Assembly: GCA_914767715.1 (NCBI GenBank)
Contig: OU612067.1
Location: forward strand, 11,594,001 to 11,658,000
Origin: Membranipora membranacea
Lineage: Eukaryota; Bryozoa; Gymnolaemata; Cheilostomatida; Membraniporidae
Direction: 5' to 3'
DNA: 64,000 nucleotides
Translations under genes and position numbers: made by a program
Shown here: positions 49,101-60,832 of the stretch, piece after piece
Layout: each line of letters starts with the position of its first letter
Position numbering within the stretch: position 1 is the stretch's first letter
Notes under the pieces: model-generated
The model's database searches: none
What the model was told of the DNA's origin: nothing
The model's input: the letters and a program-made list of their open reading frames with translations, nothing else

Positions 49101-52100
49101 GGATGTTTATACCGGCAACTGTCAGAAAAAATGTATTAAATACTTTTGGCACATTTTACTCAGATGTAAGAAGCTGTCTAGCATGCTGGGAATTTTTTAC
49201 TGTAACCACTGAGAAAGAATTTATGCTTTCAAATCCTTTAATCAATATGCCTTCTCTTCTTCTTTATCTGAAATTTGTGTGCACTGTTTAGCCAATATAG
49301 TGATCGAACTTATGAATTTTGCGCGTATTTGATGCTGTGAGGTTTCAATCACCCAAAGAGTTTTCCGGACTGGCTATATGTAATATATTTCATTATTTGT
49401 GTGTAATATTTAGATAAGCCATGTTATCAATAAAGTCCAGCAGTAACAGTAACTGCTGCAACTTCAGTCATGTGCTAGATCATACAACACTTTTACATGT
49501 ATTGATAATTATGCTGGCCACAGAGTTGACAAAGGGCTGTTGACTTGGCAGATACTCATAATAATAATAATAGAACAGTGAAAGCATAACTCCGATTTAG
49601 AGCCATGTTTCAAAACTACATACATGCGATGCAGTTTTCAATGTGTCTTGGTCTTCGAGTAAGAAGGGATCTCCGTTTCATGATGAAGGAGATCCCATCT
49701 TACTAGAGGACCAAGAACTCAGGGTCAAAATTTAAATACCAAGGCTCAACCATCAGCAACATTAACAAACTTGATAGAGAGCTCAAGATCCGGACTTGGA
49801 ATAAAATTTCCCTTCTACAAAGTCATCACTTTGTCAGCTTTTCTTATGGAAGTGAAGCTTTGACTGTGCGCCGAGTTGCTGTGCATAAACTAAATACATA
49901 TGATGCGAAACTCTGACAGATACTGAACTTAAAATGATGGGACTTTGTTACAAGTGATACGTGCTGCAAAAACCAAAATGATGACTATGTATAAGTATGG
50001 TGATACAGAGGATCATCAGATTGGCAGGACATGTCCACAGAATGGGAAATGAAAGAATACCCAAACAACTTCTATATTTCAAGCTATGTGAAGGCTCATA
50101 TGGATTAGGCAGACCAAAGCTAAGGTTTAACGACAGATTTTGGTCAGCAGTTTGCAGATGCATAACAAGCAGAGAGACAATTAGATATCAATGATAGGCA
50201 GGATACAGTCATCGTCGGAACCGGTGGACAGCTAATAAATCATCATTTATAAAGTATAGGCAGTTTTCCACTCTTGGGAGGAAGAGTTACTGGGACCCAT
50301 AGTATTCACGCAACATCCTAAACCAAAGCCTGACAAAAACCCTTCATTTCTTTATGTAGAAGCAGCCCAGTGGAGGCTGTTTACTTCATGCGAAAACACA
50401 CAGTGGACCACCAGCTCTAGCTACTGTTTGGTCATTATGTCGAATGAAATTCCATATTTCCAAATATATTATCCTGGGATTGGCGTTATTTTTCTAGTAA
50501 CGAGGAACTATATATAGCAAGGCAAACCGTAAAACTATAGTAATTTAACTCAGAACCATTCAAAATAGTTAATTAGTGAACAGACTATTTTCTCAATAAC
50601 TCGCACCGCTACACTATTTTGGCGCTGTCTGAGACAGGTCATTGTGTCTTACTGGAAATTTATACAAATGGAAATAGAAAAATTGGTCATCCCCAGGCCA
50701 GACTCTCCACTTGAAAACATGTTCTTTTATTATTTGGATTTTTCCAATCATGGATGATGAGAAATGCTTTTTTATTATAGATATAATCCTACTACATTGT
50801 CAGATGGAATGGTGTATAGAACTCACGTAATCCTGTTGGTGATGTAATTGAACTTTCAGCTGGAGAGGAGAGGTGATTATCTCTGTTGCGTGACCTTATT
50901 TTTATATCCAGGTTTACGTCCCCATCAGTGTAATAGGTGTAATTTGTCAATTGTTGATCTGCTCGAACTACACCGTCCAATTCGACTTGATATTTTCCGT
51001 TGACATTTGTCAAGCATTCCAGTATATAATCATACGGTATCTACATCACAATAAAACAGCCCGGTGACTGACATTAACACTAAATTTATTCAGTTAAGGT
51101 AATTGAGAGCTCAGTAAAACAGTTGAAGTTTAGTGGCATCTCCTGAAGCACTAAAGAGGTTAATGATTCATATGTAATCATGTTGCATGAGGATTAGGTG
51201 AGAAAACTTATACTAGGAATATTATACCAGGACGGTAACAGGTGGTGGCAAATTGCTGTTTTCATAAGCCTTTTGACTAAAGCTTCAAAATGATTCATTA
51301 TATCTAAACAAGGTTATACAACAATAACATACACATAACATACACAATAAATTCTTACATTCCAGGTGATGACATATCTCCATCTTGCTCTCCCAGATTC
51401 AGTATTCTGTGTGGGAGACCCGGCTGTCAAATCTATTGGTTGTGGGCGTACATCAGCTTTGAGTAGAAAATGAAAAACTGCTGTGATATTAGCCCTAGAA
51501 GTTACCACTTCTGCTATAGCATCAGTCTGTGATTAAGAGAGTTATTATCTGACATAATGTCAATGGCATGTCTGCATGGGAGGTTTTCACCACTTCTTTC
51601 TGGATATTGTTATTGTTGCATTTTAATTAATTAAGTTTGCTATGGAATAGAATCAAACATACCTGCACACAAAGTCTCTCCAACATCTGATATTGGATTC
51701 TCCGGTGATTTTAGAACCTTTACAGAACATGTGTGACGCCAGCTACCGCTCAAACCATCTACTGTCGTTGATACTTGGGAGTCAGTGCTCTGAATGATAC
51801 TCCAGTCTTTATCACCACATTTGTACTGTAAGAAATCAATGAAGCATTTTGTATCATTGTTTATTTAGAAAAATTATTTTTGTGTCTCCGGCCCTAAAGC
51901 AGTAAGACCTTCTCATACAAACTAGAGGATTTTTTTTTCTTAAATTATCTGAGTAGGATATTTAGTTTCCTATTAAATAGCATATATCCTGCAATATGAT
52001 GTAATTTACAAGGTAAAGTATTAAAATTGGGATCAATTTTTCTTGCAAAAGCCGATCGCTAGTTGATTAATAAACTTAGGCAATCATCAGCATAATCAAC

Positions 52101-55100
52101 AAATCATTGATACTCACTGGGTTTGTTACTGTATAACTGTCATAACCGATACTCACCTGGTATCTTGTACTATACCCAGCAGCTGACTGTGGAGAGTTCC
52201 AGTCTATTCTCACTTCATTTGTACTTATACCATATGCATTGAGCTGTCGAGGAATAAACTGTTCAGTGTCTGAAAATTAAATTGTCAAGAGTTTAGGAAT
52301 TCTCAAAGCAACAAATAATACACTGACCAATAAGGCGTTTGTATTAGGGTCATTGAAGCCCTTATGCACACACATCCTGGCAATCCTGATATATGCCTAA
52401 ATATAATTTTACAACAACAACCTAAAAATTATATGGTAAGAAGTTTATCACTTAGGAAGTCAATAAAAAAACCGCAATATCACTACACCATGAAGTGTTA
52501 TACTAATAATCAATTTCTGAGGAGTCATTGAAGCTCCACTGCCCAACATTGAAGTAATCATCCTAAATTTTTATTTTGCAGCTATACCACGTGACGAGGA
52601 GAATTAGGAATTAAAATCTACTTTTGTGTTGTCATTCCTGGAACACAGGTATAATAAGAGAAACAAGAAACATATACTCTGTGACTAATACTTCAATGAG
52701 GATTATTGCATAATGTCAGAGCACAGCACAGCATATCATTGATCACTTCACTTTCTCAAGATGATCGAATGGAACCATTATGACAAGTAGACTGTACAGG
52801 GCTGAAAACATGTAAACTCATCACTTATTATTACAACAAGATGTTATTAGATTATATATGCAACTAACCAACCAACTTACTGAATGCATATACCTCAACC
52901 TCATCAAATATCATTCCAGTAGTTGGCTCAGTCGTTGTGAGTCTCACATACTGTATATATCTCACATACTGAAGGTCATGACGTGTCATACGGTTGTATG
53001 GATCTCTTGTGTATGGTATCTCCTCATCTTCACCTCCACTGTTCTCAGACACAATAATACTCACTCCAGGAAGATCATAAAGGAAACCTGATAATGAATT
53101 CAAAGTATTTTTTTGGTTATCAGATATATTATTCAGCCCAAATTTTCGCCATTAAGTATTTGTTTGGTTAATTGTGAATACATCTCCAAAGTGAGACATT
53201 GCCGAAGTTTCTGTGCCTGAAACAAGCAATCAAATTACTACTTAGGACAAATACCAAACATCGCTGCCGCCTTAACCCCCTGGTAGCCGACAGCATCCAG
53301 TTCACAAGTTTTTGACAAATACATAGTTGCAAGGAACCGAGAATAGACCGCTCGACAAAATTTAAGGATGTCAAATCGATTTAGAAAAAGCATCTTTGTC
53401 CCAAGGTTAACAGACCAAGCCAAAGCAAAATGGCTTGTACAACATAGTATGTTCAGTGATGGACGCAAGAGAGCAAATGCATTTCTTTTTAGGGGCGACT
53501 CTTCTGAGAGATAAACAACAGGAGTGACTGGTTCGATTTCTTATCTTGCCAATATACTAAGCTTCCTGAAAATATTCAGTGATGAGGACTTAAAAGCTCA
53601 GTTAACAGAGTCACACCATATTCAAAAGGACTATATGAATAGTATCATGTGGTAAGAATATGGTATTGTACCCTTTAAAACTGTACTATGATCAAGGATC
53701 CAAGGATAATGGACAACCCGAATCATCAAAAGCTTACCTGTAACTCCCACTATATTGATAAACGGAACAAAATACTTGTCTCCAAGGTCAACCTGCCAAT
53801 AACCGTGAACAGGGCTAGTAGCAAAACACCTTGAACAACCACGAGTGTCAAGGAAGCTGTGAGCCGTCCATCCACAAGGTTGTCTTTGTAGCCCCATTTT
53901 TGATAATTGTATGTTATTGTTGTTGATTTTCCAACTGCTACATTTTCTGGTGAATCTGAAATTTCGAAAACCTACGGATGACCATGAAACATGAAAGATA
54001 TGATTACAAAAAGGACCAATCATGTCAAGCTCAAAAGCTTGGCCCTTAGGGCACAATTTGATAGTATCTTGATTAATTGTGATCTATTGACATATGTGGA
54101 ATACATAGACTTAGTAATGAACCTAGACAGGACACCATATACACCTGATGTGAGGCACTTAATTGTTGGGCAACGTAACATCGTTGGAAGGTGGAGAGAA
54201 ATAATGCTATCATTGATTTACTGTCCATAATCCAGGATTTTTGTTCTTAGCTTGATCAATTTTTATAGAATATTGAATTTGAAAATTGCTTTAAAATCAG
54301 CAGCATCTTGTTATCAACTTGATGCTATTTCTTCTTAAAAAAATTTGTTTTGCCTAAAATAAGTATCAGACTGTTCAGGACCAGCTGCTAAATCTATTGT
54401 AATTTACGTATTCTAATTCCGAGCAAAATTTATTGAGTTGCCGACAAAAAAAACTGGATTTTGGACAGTAAATCAATGATAGCATCATTGCTTCTACACC
54501 TTCCTATGTCGTTACCTCGCCCACAATTAAATGCCTCAGTGCCTCAATGCTAGTGCTCCATAAAGTGTCATGTCTATGTTTATTATTAAGTCTATGGTGG
54601 AATATAAGAAAGGTTGGGATATCTGTCCACATGTGTGAAAGGATGCATGTAACAACAAGGTTCTGAGCCTCAAAACTGTGTCAAATCCACCACAGCAATG
54701 AACAAAGCAAGTCAAGGTCAGGTAATATTCGCCATCCATTCTTCTAACAAAAACATTATTCCACAAGCTCATGAAATCACACATGACCTTTGCAACATTC
54801 AGACACTTATACATATATCAATTAAGAATTAGTCTGATCACATTTCTGTGATCATAGAGAGGCAGGAAGTTGCTGATGCTTTCAGATACAAAGATAAATT
54901 ACGGGCTTGGGTAACTAGTTCCAATAAGGCAAGGACGAGCTGTCTACAGCATTCAAATAACTCATTATTGGTGTCTAATGTAGAAACTGCAACTTGTGCA
55001 GGAAGTAACTGAGCTGTCCTATAGCCACTCATCCTGAAAAATTGCATCATCTTAATGCTCATTGTACTGTGAGTTAAGGGACCTAATGTGCACCAGGTTT

Positions 55101-58100
55101 GTTTACCCTAGCAGAAGTGGGAACAAAAGAGCAGAGGAGATAATGGGCATGAGGAATGAGCAACAAAAACAGAACAATCAACCATAATTGCCTCACAATT
55201 CTAGATCACTTGCCACTGCCTTCTCTGCTGACTTGGAGTCAAAGGAGCAACTTTAATTTTCAAAAAATTCTGTAAATTTCAGCGAATATTTCGGCATATT
55301 GAGAACCTATGAGCTTGTATAACTTTTTCATTCCATTAGAATGATATATGGTCACCCTGAAATTGTCATTTCTGATTTAATTCGGTATTTAGAAACACCA
55401 CAAATTCATTTAGAATTTTCCTCTGATATTGCCAGACTTACCGTTTGCCCACACCTCTATCTCATCAAAGATGAAAGCGGCAGCTGTTGTTTTTATCTTG
55501 ACAAACTGTACTTGTCTCAAATATTGTACATTGTACTGCTTTATTTGGTTCTGTGGTTCATAGGTGAAAGGGATCTCTTCATCACTCCCTCCCTCAACTT
55601 TAGAAACAACGATACTTACTCCAGTAATATTGTATGGGAAACCTGTCAAAATGAAAAGATTCTTCCATTTTTGAGAGTGAGCTATACTGGGTTATACCTA
55701 CAAATTAATAATTTATTTTATAGGAAAAAATGTACTGATACTCCCTTTGGGTGAGAGAGAGAGAGAGAGAGAGCGATTAAACGGCCGGTACAGATTAGTG
55801 AAATTTATGTGTTTTCACTTTCATTTTAAGCTGAATGGTAACTTACATGGTCTTGTCAATTGACTCGCAAATTATTCCACTGAATTTATTCAAGGCTTAG
55901 TTAATAGTTGATAGTTAAGCCTCATTTATATCAATGACGAATATTGGTTGAAGGATTAAAATAGTGTAACATACAAATAGCTTGATTAATTTCTCGCATT
56001 CACCTGATACACCAAATATCTTTACATGTGCAACGAAATATGTCCGTCCGAGGTTGACCTGCCAGTAGCCAGGTACAGCATTGCTAGCAAAACATCTTAG
56101 GCATCCAGAATGAGTAAATGTTGCAGTTTTGTCTCCATCCACAAGATTGTCTTTGTCTCCCCATTTTCCAAACACATGATTCCATTGGCTTCTGATGGTG
56201 GTTTCCTTGTTTAATGCAACATTCTGAAGTGATGACACTGTAAAATAAGTTTTGATATGCAGGATGCGTCTGAAGAACTTGCTCCAAAAGGATTATATGA
56301 ATAAATGCAACAAGCAAATGAGGTGAGACCTCAGTAGTAGCTAGTAGGGTGAGACCCGGAGCAGCTTAGTATGCCTCAGAAAATAGTGATCACGATTCAA
56401 AGACCCAATAAAAGTCTGCTATAGAGAGGGACAAGCGTTAATACAGATAGATTTGATGATGCTAATTTAAAAATATTTCATATTATGCATGTGACATGAC
56501 ATGATATGACAACCTGCTGACACAATTCCTAGACTAAGTCTTGAATTGCATCCTACTTGCAGCCGAGGTAGGCTGCCGTGGACATGCAGTGTGAAGAGAA
56601 CGCCTACCAATTGTTAGGCTAGTGTTGGGCAGATAACTTGAATCAGCCATACAAAGTTAGAGGCTCTTCGACTTAAAGATGTTCAAGCTCAGATATCAGT
56701 TGCTGTACATGTTTTATGTAAAGCTAAACAGGATCAGTGTTACTGAACTTAATCAGTGGTTTTTTTTCAGATCAGCCTATACCTTGAGGGTCTAAAATCC
56801 CCAGAATATTATAGAAAACCCCTCCTTGTCTCTAGAGTAATGTTACTGAGCCAATGTTCGGAAATATTTCCCATGCTACTTAGTCAATGTTCTTATTATT
56901 GTTGTCATTGCTATGGATGTTCTACTGTACTAAATAGAAGGCCTTTACGGTCATACCTTGTGAACAATGAGTAATACAATGCCCATCCCTCAACAAGAAA
57001 GTTTAGTTGTTTTAGAGATTGCATATCAGAACACAGTGAAATACAAACTAAAACCGGGCCCCTAAAATCCAAACCTGTGTATGTTTAGTTTTCTTATGCT
57101 GGTCATGATAAGGATTTAACTACATAAGCGGTACCATTACTGCAAGCCAATCTATTCAAGCATTTTGAATGAGAAGATAGGTCCAAAATTTTATTTTTCA
57201 GATACATAGTACATAATCAGGACTGTGACCCTACACCAATGTGGTTACGTAGGATATCAATGTACCTTGTTTTAGAAAACTTCAGTGCTACCCATAGACT
57301 GGCTGACAAGGCCATGATGCTGCAACATCTGAGTTTATTGTTTCCTTCGATTTTAATTTTTTTGATTGCCAAGACAATGTAAAGCCTCTAAGATCACTCA
57401 GGTCAGTGTAATTGGAATAAAACGTCAGCATCAAGTTAACAAGCATCAACTTCTTTGTTGCTAAAGTATAGTAATTTTTGCTTTTATTTCTATTCATGCC
57501 ATGCTCCGCTCAGCTGAATAGCTCTCCTCATAAATATGAACCTAGATATATCAGTATGACGTTTCAAAAGAGTTAGTTTTGTCTTTCACATTGTAGTCCA
57601 GGCAAATACCAAATGAATCTATTCAAAAATAACATCACTCATTATCAAAATTTGATATACAGAGGTTGGACTTAATTCTGCTGGAATATTTTGGCGTAAT
57701 ATAGCTCGACAAACTCGAATAGCCATATTTCTGTCTGTAAGATCTGTCAAACGATGTCAATGACGAAGGCGCACTCTGCAGGATTTGTTATCAATTAGAA
57801 TATCAGTTTTATTGGTTCATTGAATATTGGTAGAAGGAACTATGTTAACTCTTGAAAAAAGAGAGCTTTTTCAAGTTCAGAAGCTCACAACCCACTAAAA
57901 ATATCATGAAAATACTCAGATATCACTATCTACCGATCATCGCACCAGGACAGGAGCTATCAACACTGATGTCAAACGCTATTCTTTTAAACAGCCTAAA
58001 TATGTAAATCCAACTTCAAATAGGCTAAATAGCATGTAGTAAAAAGGCAATGATGAGCTAATAATGACTGTTTTTTTGGAGAATGCTTGGACCAATCAGG

Positions 58101-59201
58101 AAGTGAAAATTTCAAATAAGTATATTTTTAAACTGCCGAAAAGTATCATCTAGAAATCACTTGACTTCACAGATGCCACCTGACATCATACTTCTTTAGC
58201 ACTTGGCTTACATACCCACTCAACAATGTTGCTCAGTATTATTATTAGTATTTTTTTTGGTTTTTTTTTACCTTTAACAACTCATCGCTGTTAAAACATA
58301 TAACTCTTAATAATATTAACAACTGAATAGTGAACATTCTGTTCTTTGCTGATGTCTACTCAAATTATTATGCTACAAGAAGTTAAAACTACATATCCCC
58401 AATATAAAGAGCCCAAGCTCAGACAGCGACCAAACTATCGGATAATTCGGATGAGACATAACTGAGGCTAAAAAATAACTTATTTGGGTATCTTAGGTGT
58501 AATTTTAGATTCTGCTGAAGAATGGAGACGAATGAGTTATGCTAGTGGGATAAACTATCCATAGTGTTCGGGTTGAATTACATGATTGATTGCAGTGTAG
58601 AGAATTGAAAACCCACTGCTTTAAACGCAACTAACTTGCAAACATGCTCCAGGCAAAGAGTAATTTCAGTATTAGTAACTTCAAGCAGACAGAGATCTTG
58701 TGTGAGACCTTTCATAGTCACAAAAAATGATAATCTAACTAACATATGTGACTGTTGTTTGATTCCTTTCAAGAAGAAAGATAACGCATAATGAATTTGT
58801 TTATCCATGTTGCCTTGTTTTTGGGGATTCCTGTGCATGACCCGAGGTGAGAAACCTTAAACATAGGCAATTTGGAACAAATGCAGTCCAACATAGTTTT
58901 CTGATGGTGTTTCTTGGTTATAGTAGCAAAGAGAGGCAGAATTACTGGCATGCTTTATTAACCATATCATTTTATCGGCTAAATAGACATGACTCAATAG
59001 GCATTCACGGACTAGGCTGAAAAAGAAGGCTATCAATTACCTTATTACCACTCATGGTATGTTCAATGATAAATCTCTGCACATCAGGAAAGTGAGCCCT
59101 GAACATTGGCACATGTGGTAATCAAGGATTTGAAACGTACCTGGTCTGTGTAGGCAGAACAGTGTTACTATCAGTATCGATAGATTTACCGGCCAATCCA
59201 T
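42774..59201 (-). CDS. Receptor gene 2: signal peptide, 2 FTP, 7 FN3, sushi, TM, tyrosine tail (two disabling lesions)
   Basis: Nineteen to twenty-plus exons read in order: 59141-59201, 56004-56237, 55442-55642, 53738-53955, 52881-53087, 52157-52269, 51663-51825, 51359-51456, 50827-51040, 48507-48622, 48035-48197, 47329-47420, 46843-47050, 46457-46566, 46035-46200, 45480-45580, 44936-45131, 44556-44659, 44144-44336, 43461-43655 and 42774-43165. All have GT/AG borders. The sum is 3545 nt, one short of 1182 codons. Two lesions explain why it is not intact: exon 53738-53955 is 218 nt (a base missing near 53857-53867) and TAA lies in frame at 45065-45063. Domains indicate a single-pass surface receptor with a lectin-like N-terminus and a signalling tail. 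Each lesion lies in a phase-1 exon pair whose skipping keeps the frame. I do not recognise it as a named gene. Confidence 0.85.
43461..43655 (-). CDS. Gene 2 sushi/CCP domain exon
   Basis: 195 nt, phase 1 at both ends, one whole module: VCEPPPEIKNAHLLGSSEDY, QCDTDN, STCSETPSGLDW and NTLVCKE show the four cysteines and late tryptophan of a sushi fold. Sushi modules are common in complement and adhesion receptors. Confidence 0.85.
   Translation of the reverse strand, partial: CVNRHQKLKMLTFLAHQRTINLVLRHYTNVILIIMSLEMGYLPVVKHPQDWTGQKILLFAKSEI
44144..44659 (-). CDS. Gene 2 FN3 domain 7 (A-type pair)
   Basis: Exons 44556-44659 (104 nt) and 44144-44336 (193 nt), together 99 codons. APYSEPRMQLQ, PPIDQNGYITHYE, then YACGYFDEELN and IKCMAEAINSIGSSP, a classic FN3 end. 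Confidence 0.8.
44936..45580 (-). pseudogene. Gene 2 FN3 domain 6 (B-type pair, in-frame stop)
   Basis: Exons 45480-45580 (101 nt) and 44936-45131 (196 nt), together 99 codons. The second exon reads NPKCEEVKNNGISFLVVETG, then TAA at 45065-45063, then continues in the same frame with KAQNTYAISDLDAV and SVLIRVRNDQGW. The exact exon-length fit makes a misplaced frame unlikely. Confidence 0.75.
46035..46566 (-). CDS. Gene 2 FN3 domain 5 (A-type pair)
   Basis: Exons 46457-46566 (110 nt) and 46035-46200 (166 nt), together 92 codons. YECVTLTWGDPQYPNGYISHY, then FKCTGNETW and VVCHLKATNQVGDSD. Confidence 0.8.
46843..47420 (-). CDS. Gene 2 FN3 domain 4 (B-type pair, divergent)
   Basis: Exons 47329-47420 (92 nt) and 46843-47050 (208 nt), together 100 codons. 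SPRNIMFADQGTAY, VRRKYLVSWM, then YIIFTDGNVQVTVGVIATNN. Shorter than other B-type pairs but still in frame. Confidence 0.75.
48035..48622 (-). CDS. Gene 2 FN3 domain 3 (A-type pair)
   Basis: Exons 48507-48622 and 48035-48197 (116 + 163 nt). APQLRPKNVSL, NAPTSQIIYQ, then YKCTAMTSW and CGYSAYQNVTCEIRAYN. Confidence 0.8.
49690..50195 (+). pseudogene. LINE reverse-transcriptase C-terminal fragment in a gene 2 intron
   Basis: Plus-strand pieces match the end of non-LTR retroelement ORF2: KFKYQGSTISNINKLDRELK, SFSYGSEALTVRR, then IIRLAGHVHRMGNERIPKQL and GLGRPKLRF. Several stops and shifts break the frame. It lies between exons 50827 and 48622 of gene 2, in the opposite orientation to that gene. 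Confidence 0.75.
50827..51456 (-). CDS. Gene 2 FN3 domain 2 (B-type pair)
   Basis: Exons 51359-51456 and 50827-51040 (98 + 214 nt). RARWRYVITWN, then YTYYTDGDVNLDIKIRSRN and SPTGL. Confidence 0.8.
51663..52269 (-). CDS. Gene 2 FN3 domain 1 (A-type pair)
   Basis: Exons 52157-52269 and 51663-51825 (113 + 163 nt). NEVRIDWNSPQSAAGYSTRY, then YKCGDKDW and TCSVKVLKSPENP. Downstream, a 98-nt exon follows in phase. Confidence 0.8.
52881..53955 (-). pseudogene. Gene 2 FTP domain 2 (exons 4-5, frameshifted)
   Basis: Exon 53738-53955 encodes ENVAVGKSTT and KDNLVDG, then loses frame near 53857-53867; the continuation CSRCFATSPVHGYWQVDLG...INIVGVTG is in another frame. Exon 52881-53087 (207 nt) is intact with LPGVSIIVSENSGG and MIFDEVEVYA. 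Gene 1 has no second FTP domain. Confidence 0.8.
54104..54596. mobile_element. Intact hAT-type MITE in a gene 2 intron
   Basis: 493 bp with long inverted repeats (~140 bp) beginning CATAGACTTARTAAT, flanked by perfect 8-bp duplications GTGGAATA at 54096-54103 and 54597-54604. It lies between exons 55442 and 53955 of gene 2. Same family as the split copy at 11152-14856. Confidence 0.85.
55442..56237 (-). CDS. Gene 2 FTP domain 1 (exons 2-3)
   Basis: Exons 56004-56237 (234 nt) and 55442-55642 (201 nt), identical in length to gene 1. Motifs: LQNVALNKETT, DNLVDGDKTATF, CLRCF, GYWQVNLGRTYFVAHVKIFG, then NITGVSIVVSK and FIFDEIEVWA. Confidence 0.85.
55753..55773. repeat. (GA)n microsatellite
   Basis: About ten perfect GA units in a gene 2 intron. 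Confidence 0.9.
59141..59201 (-). CDS. Gene 2 exon 1: start codon and signal peptide
   Basis: 61 nt from ATG (59201-59199) to a GTACGT donor. Encodes MDWPVNLSILIVTLFCLHRP, a clear hydrophobic leader, phase 1 at its end. Confidence 0.85.
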
Positions 59202-59424
59202 GTTGCTGAGTCTTATGATGCTAATTTATCATCAGTGATTACAGAATGCGAGAAAGAGAAAGTATGCCTTAACGACAACATGAATCAGAATGGTCCCTCT
59301 GAATTCAACTTAGCGTTTACTCTGATATCAGCACCTGATTTTAACAACTTCCTCATTGCCTATAGTATTAGCACGCAATAAAAAATCAGGCTCAACATCT
59401 CACACTATTGTGAGGCATTGTTAA

Positions 59425-59480
59425 ATTTTGTTGTCATTGCCATTCATACTGTGCTGGGAAAATTTAGTTAGCCTTTCATT
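59425..59480 (-). promoter_or_regulatory. Conserved upstream block of gene 2
   Basis: About 224-279 bp upstream of the ATG. It contains CATACTGTGCT and AAATTTAGTTAGCCT, matching 6760-6817 upstream of gene 1. Confidence 0.45.
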
Positions 59481-60649
59481 AATTTTGAATTGCTCTGACA
59501 GTCAACGCTTGACTGCAGCTAGCCTTGTATTATTTTGTTCTGCACATTATTTAACAAGGCACAGTGTTTTCATTCTAGGCACTCATAATCACACATTTCC
59601 ATAAAACAACACAAGCATAATATTTTGTAAATGAGATGTGTGATGTTTGATGTGGATCATGTGTACAAATTAGTGCCACATAGGGCTGTGAGTTGATGGG
59701 AAAGCAAACCTCTGTCCTGTGGTTTGGCTAGGCGTATAACCATTGGAGTGATTAGGACGCATCGTAGCAATGCAAAATTAGAAAGTTGGTTGCCCTATAG
59801 AGAATAATAGAGAGAAAAGCCTTGACCCCAATTTAATTAATGGGAGGGAAGGGGTAAAGATAAAATAAATTTATAGATGGGGAAGGGAATGGCTCTGAGT
59901 TACAACTACCTTTGCAAGATAGCTGGGAGGAACTGGAGACTTTATAAATTCCTTCCCACATCTTGGCAGGACCCATCTTAAAAACGATTCAAAGTTCAAT
60001 AATGCTTGCTTTTTTTAATTATTGTTGCAGACAAATCGCATGACAGGAACCATCCAGAAACGGTCAAAGTTCCATAATTTTTTTGCTTTTTAATTGTTAT
60101 TGCGGACCAATCACATGACATGAACCATCTAAAAACAATGCCCTCATTTTGAACCACGAGGTGATGTACCAGTATATAATCCATACAAATATTAATGATT
60201 ATACATTATAGTTTTTAAGGTGTCGGGATTTTATTATGGAACTAACGTTGAGTTTAATATGCACAGCAGGATTAACAACCTATCAGTAGATAGGATTTTT
60301 AGATGAACACAGCTTAATGGTGTTTTATTACATTTTTAAATTGACCCTGGTTTGCGGAGCTTTCTATTTTTAGCATCAGCTTATTATTGCGACCCCGACA
60401 TCTGAAATATATGATTACCTGAACTCAAAAGCGACTGGCATTATGAATGGTGAGAGAATTGAACTAATATCATACTACACAACTAATGCCGAACACTATC
60501 AGAGCCTGTACAGCACAAGCATTATCAAACCCAGAACAGCACAATACTGCTACCATCACTCCGAGTAAAAGAAGAAAGAGAATACAACTACAAGTTACCA
60601 CCAACTTCAGTAATACTTGTACCAGCTGCTCCTGATTGCGCAACACTTA

Positions 60650-60832
60650 TATCATCAAAGTGAAACTACCTGCTTGCACAACAATAATATCATCATCAAA
60701 GTGAAACTACCTGCTTGCACAACAATAATATCATCATCAAAGTGAAACTACCTGCTTGCACAACAATAATATCATCATCAAAGTGAAACTACCTGCTTGC
60801 ACAACAATAATATCATCATCAAAGTGAAACTG
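60650..60832. repeat. 41-bp tandem repeat, about 4.5 copies
   Basis: Unit from AAAGTGAAACTACCTGCTTG through CACAACAATAATATCATCATC. Copies are nearly identical. Confidence 0.9.

Noticed and set aside
54536-55062. Minus-strand ORFs of 92 and 74 codons
   Set aside because: The first overlaps the MITE end; neither shows a known family or a splice link with gene 2 exons.
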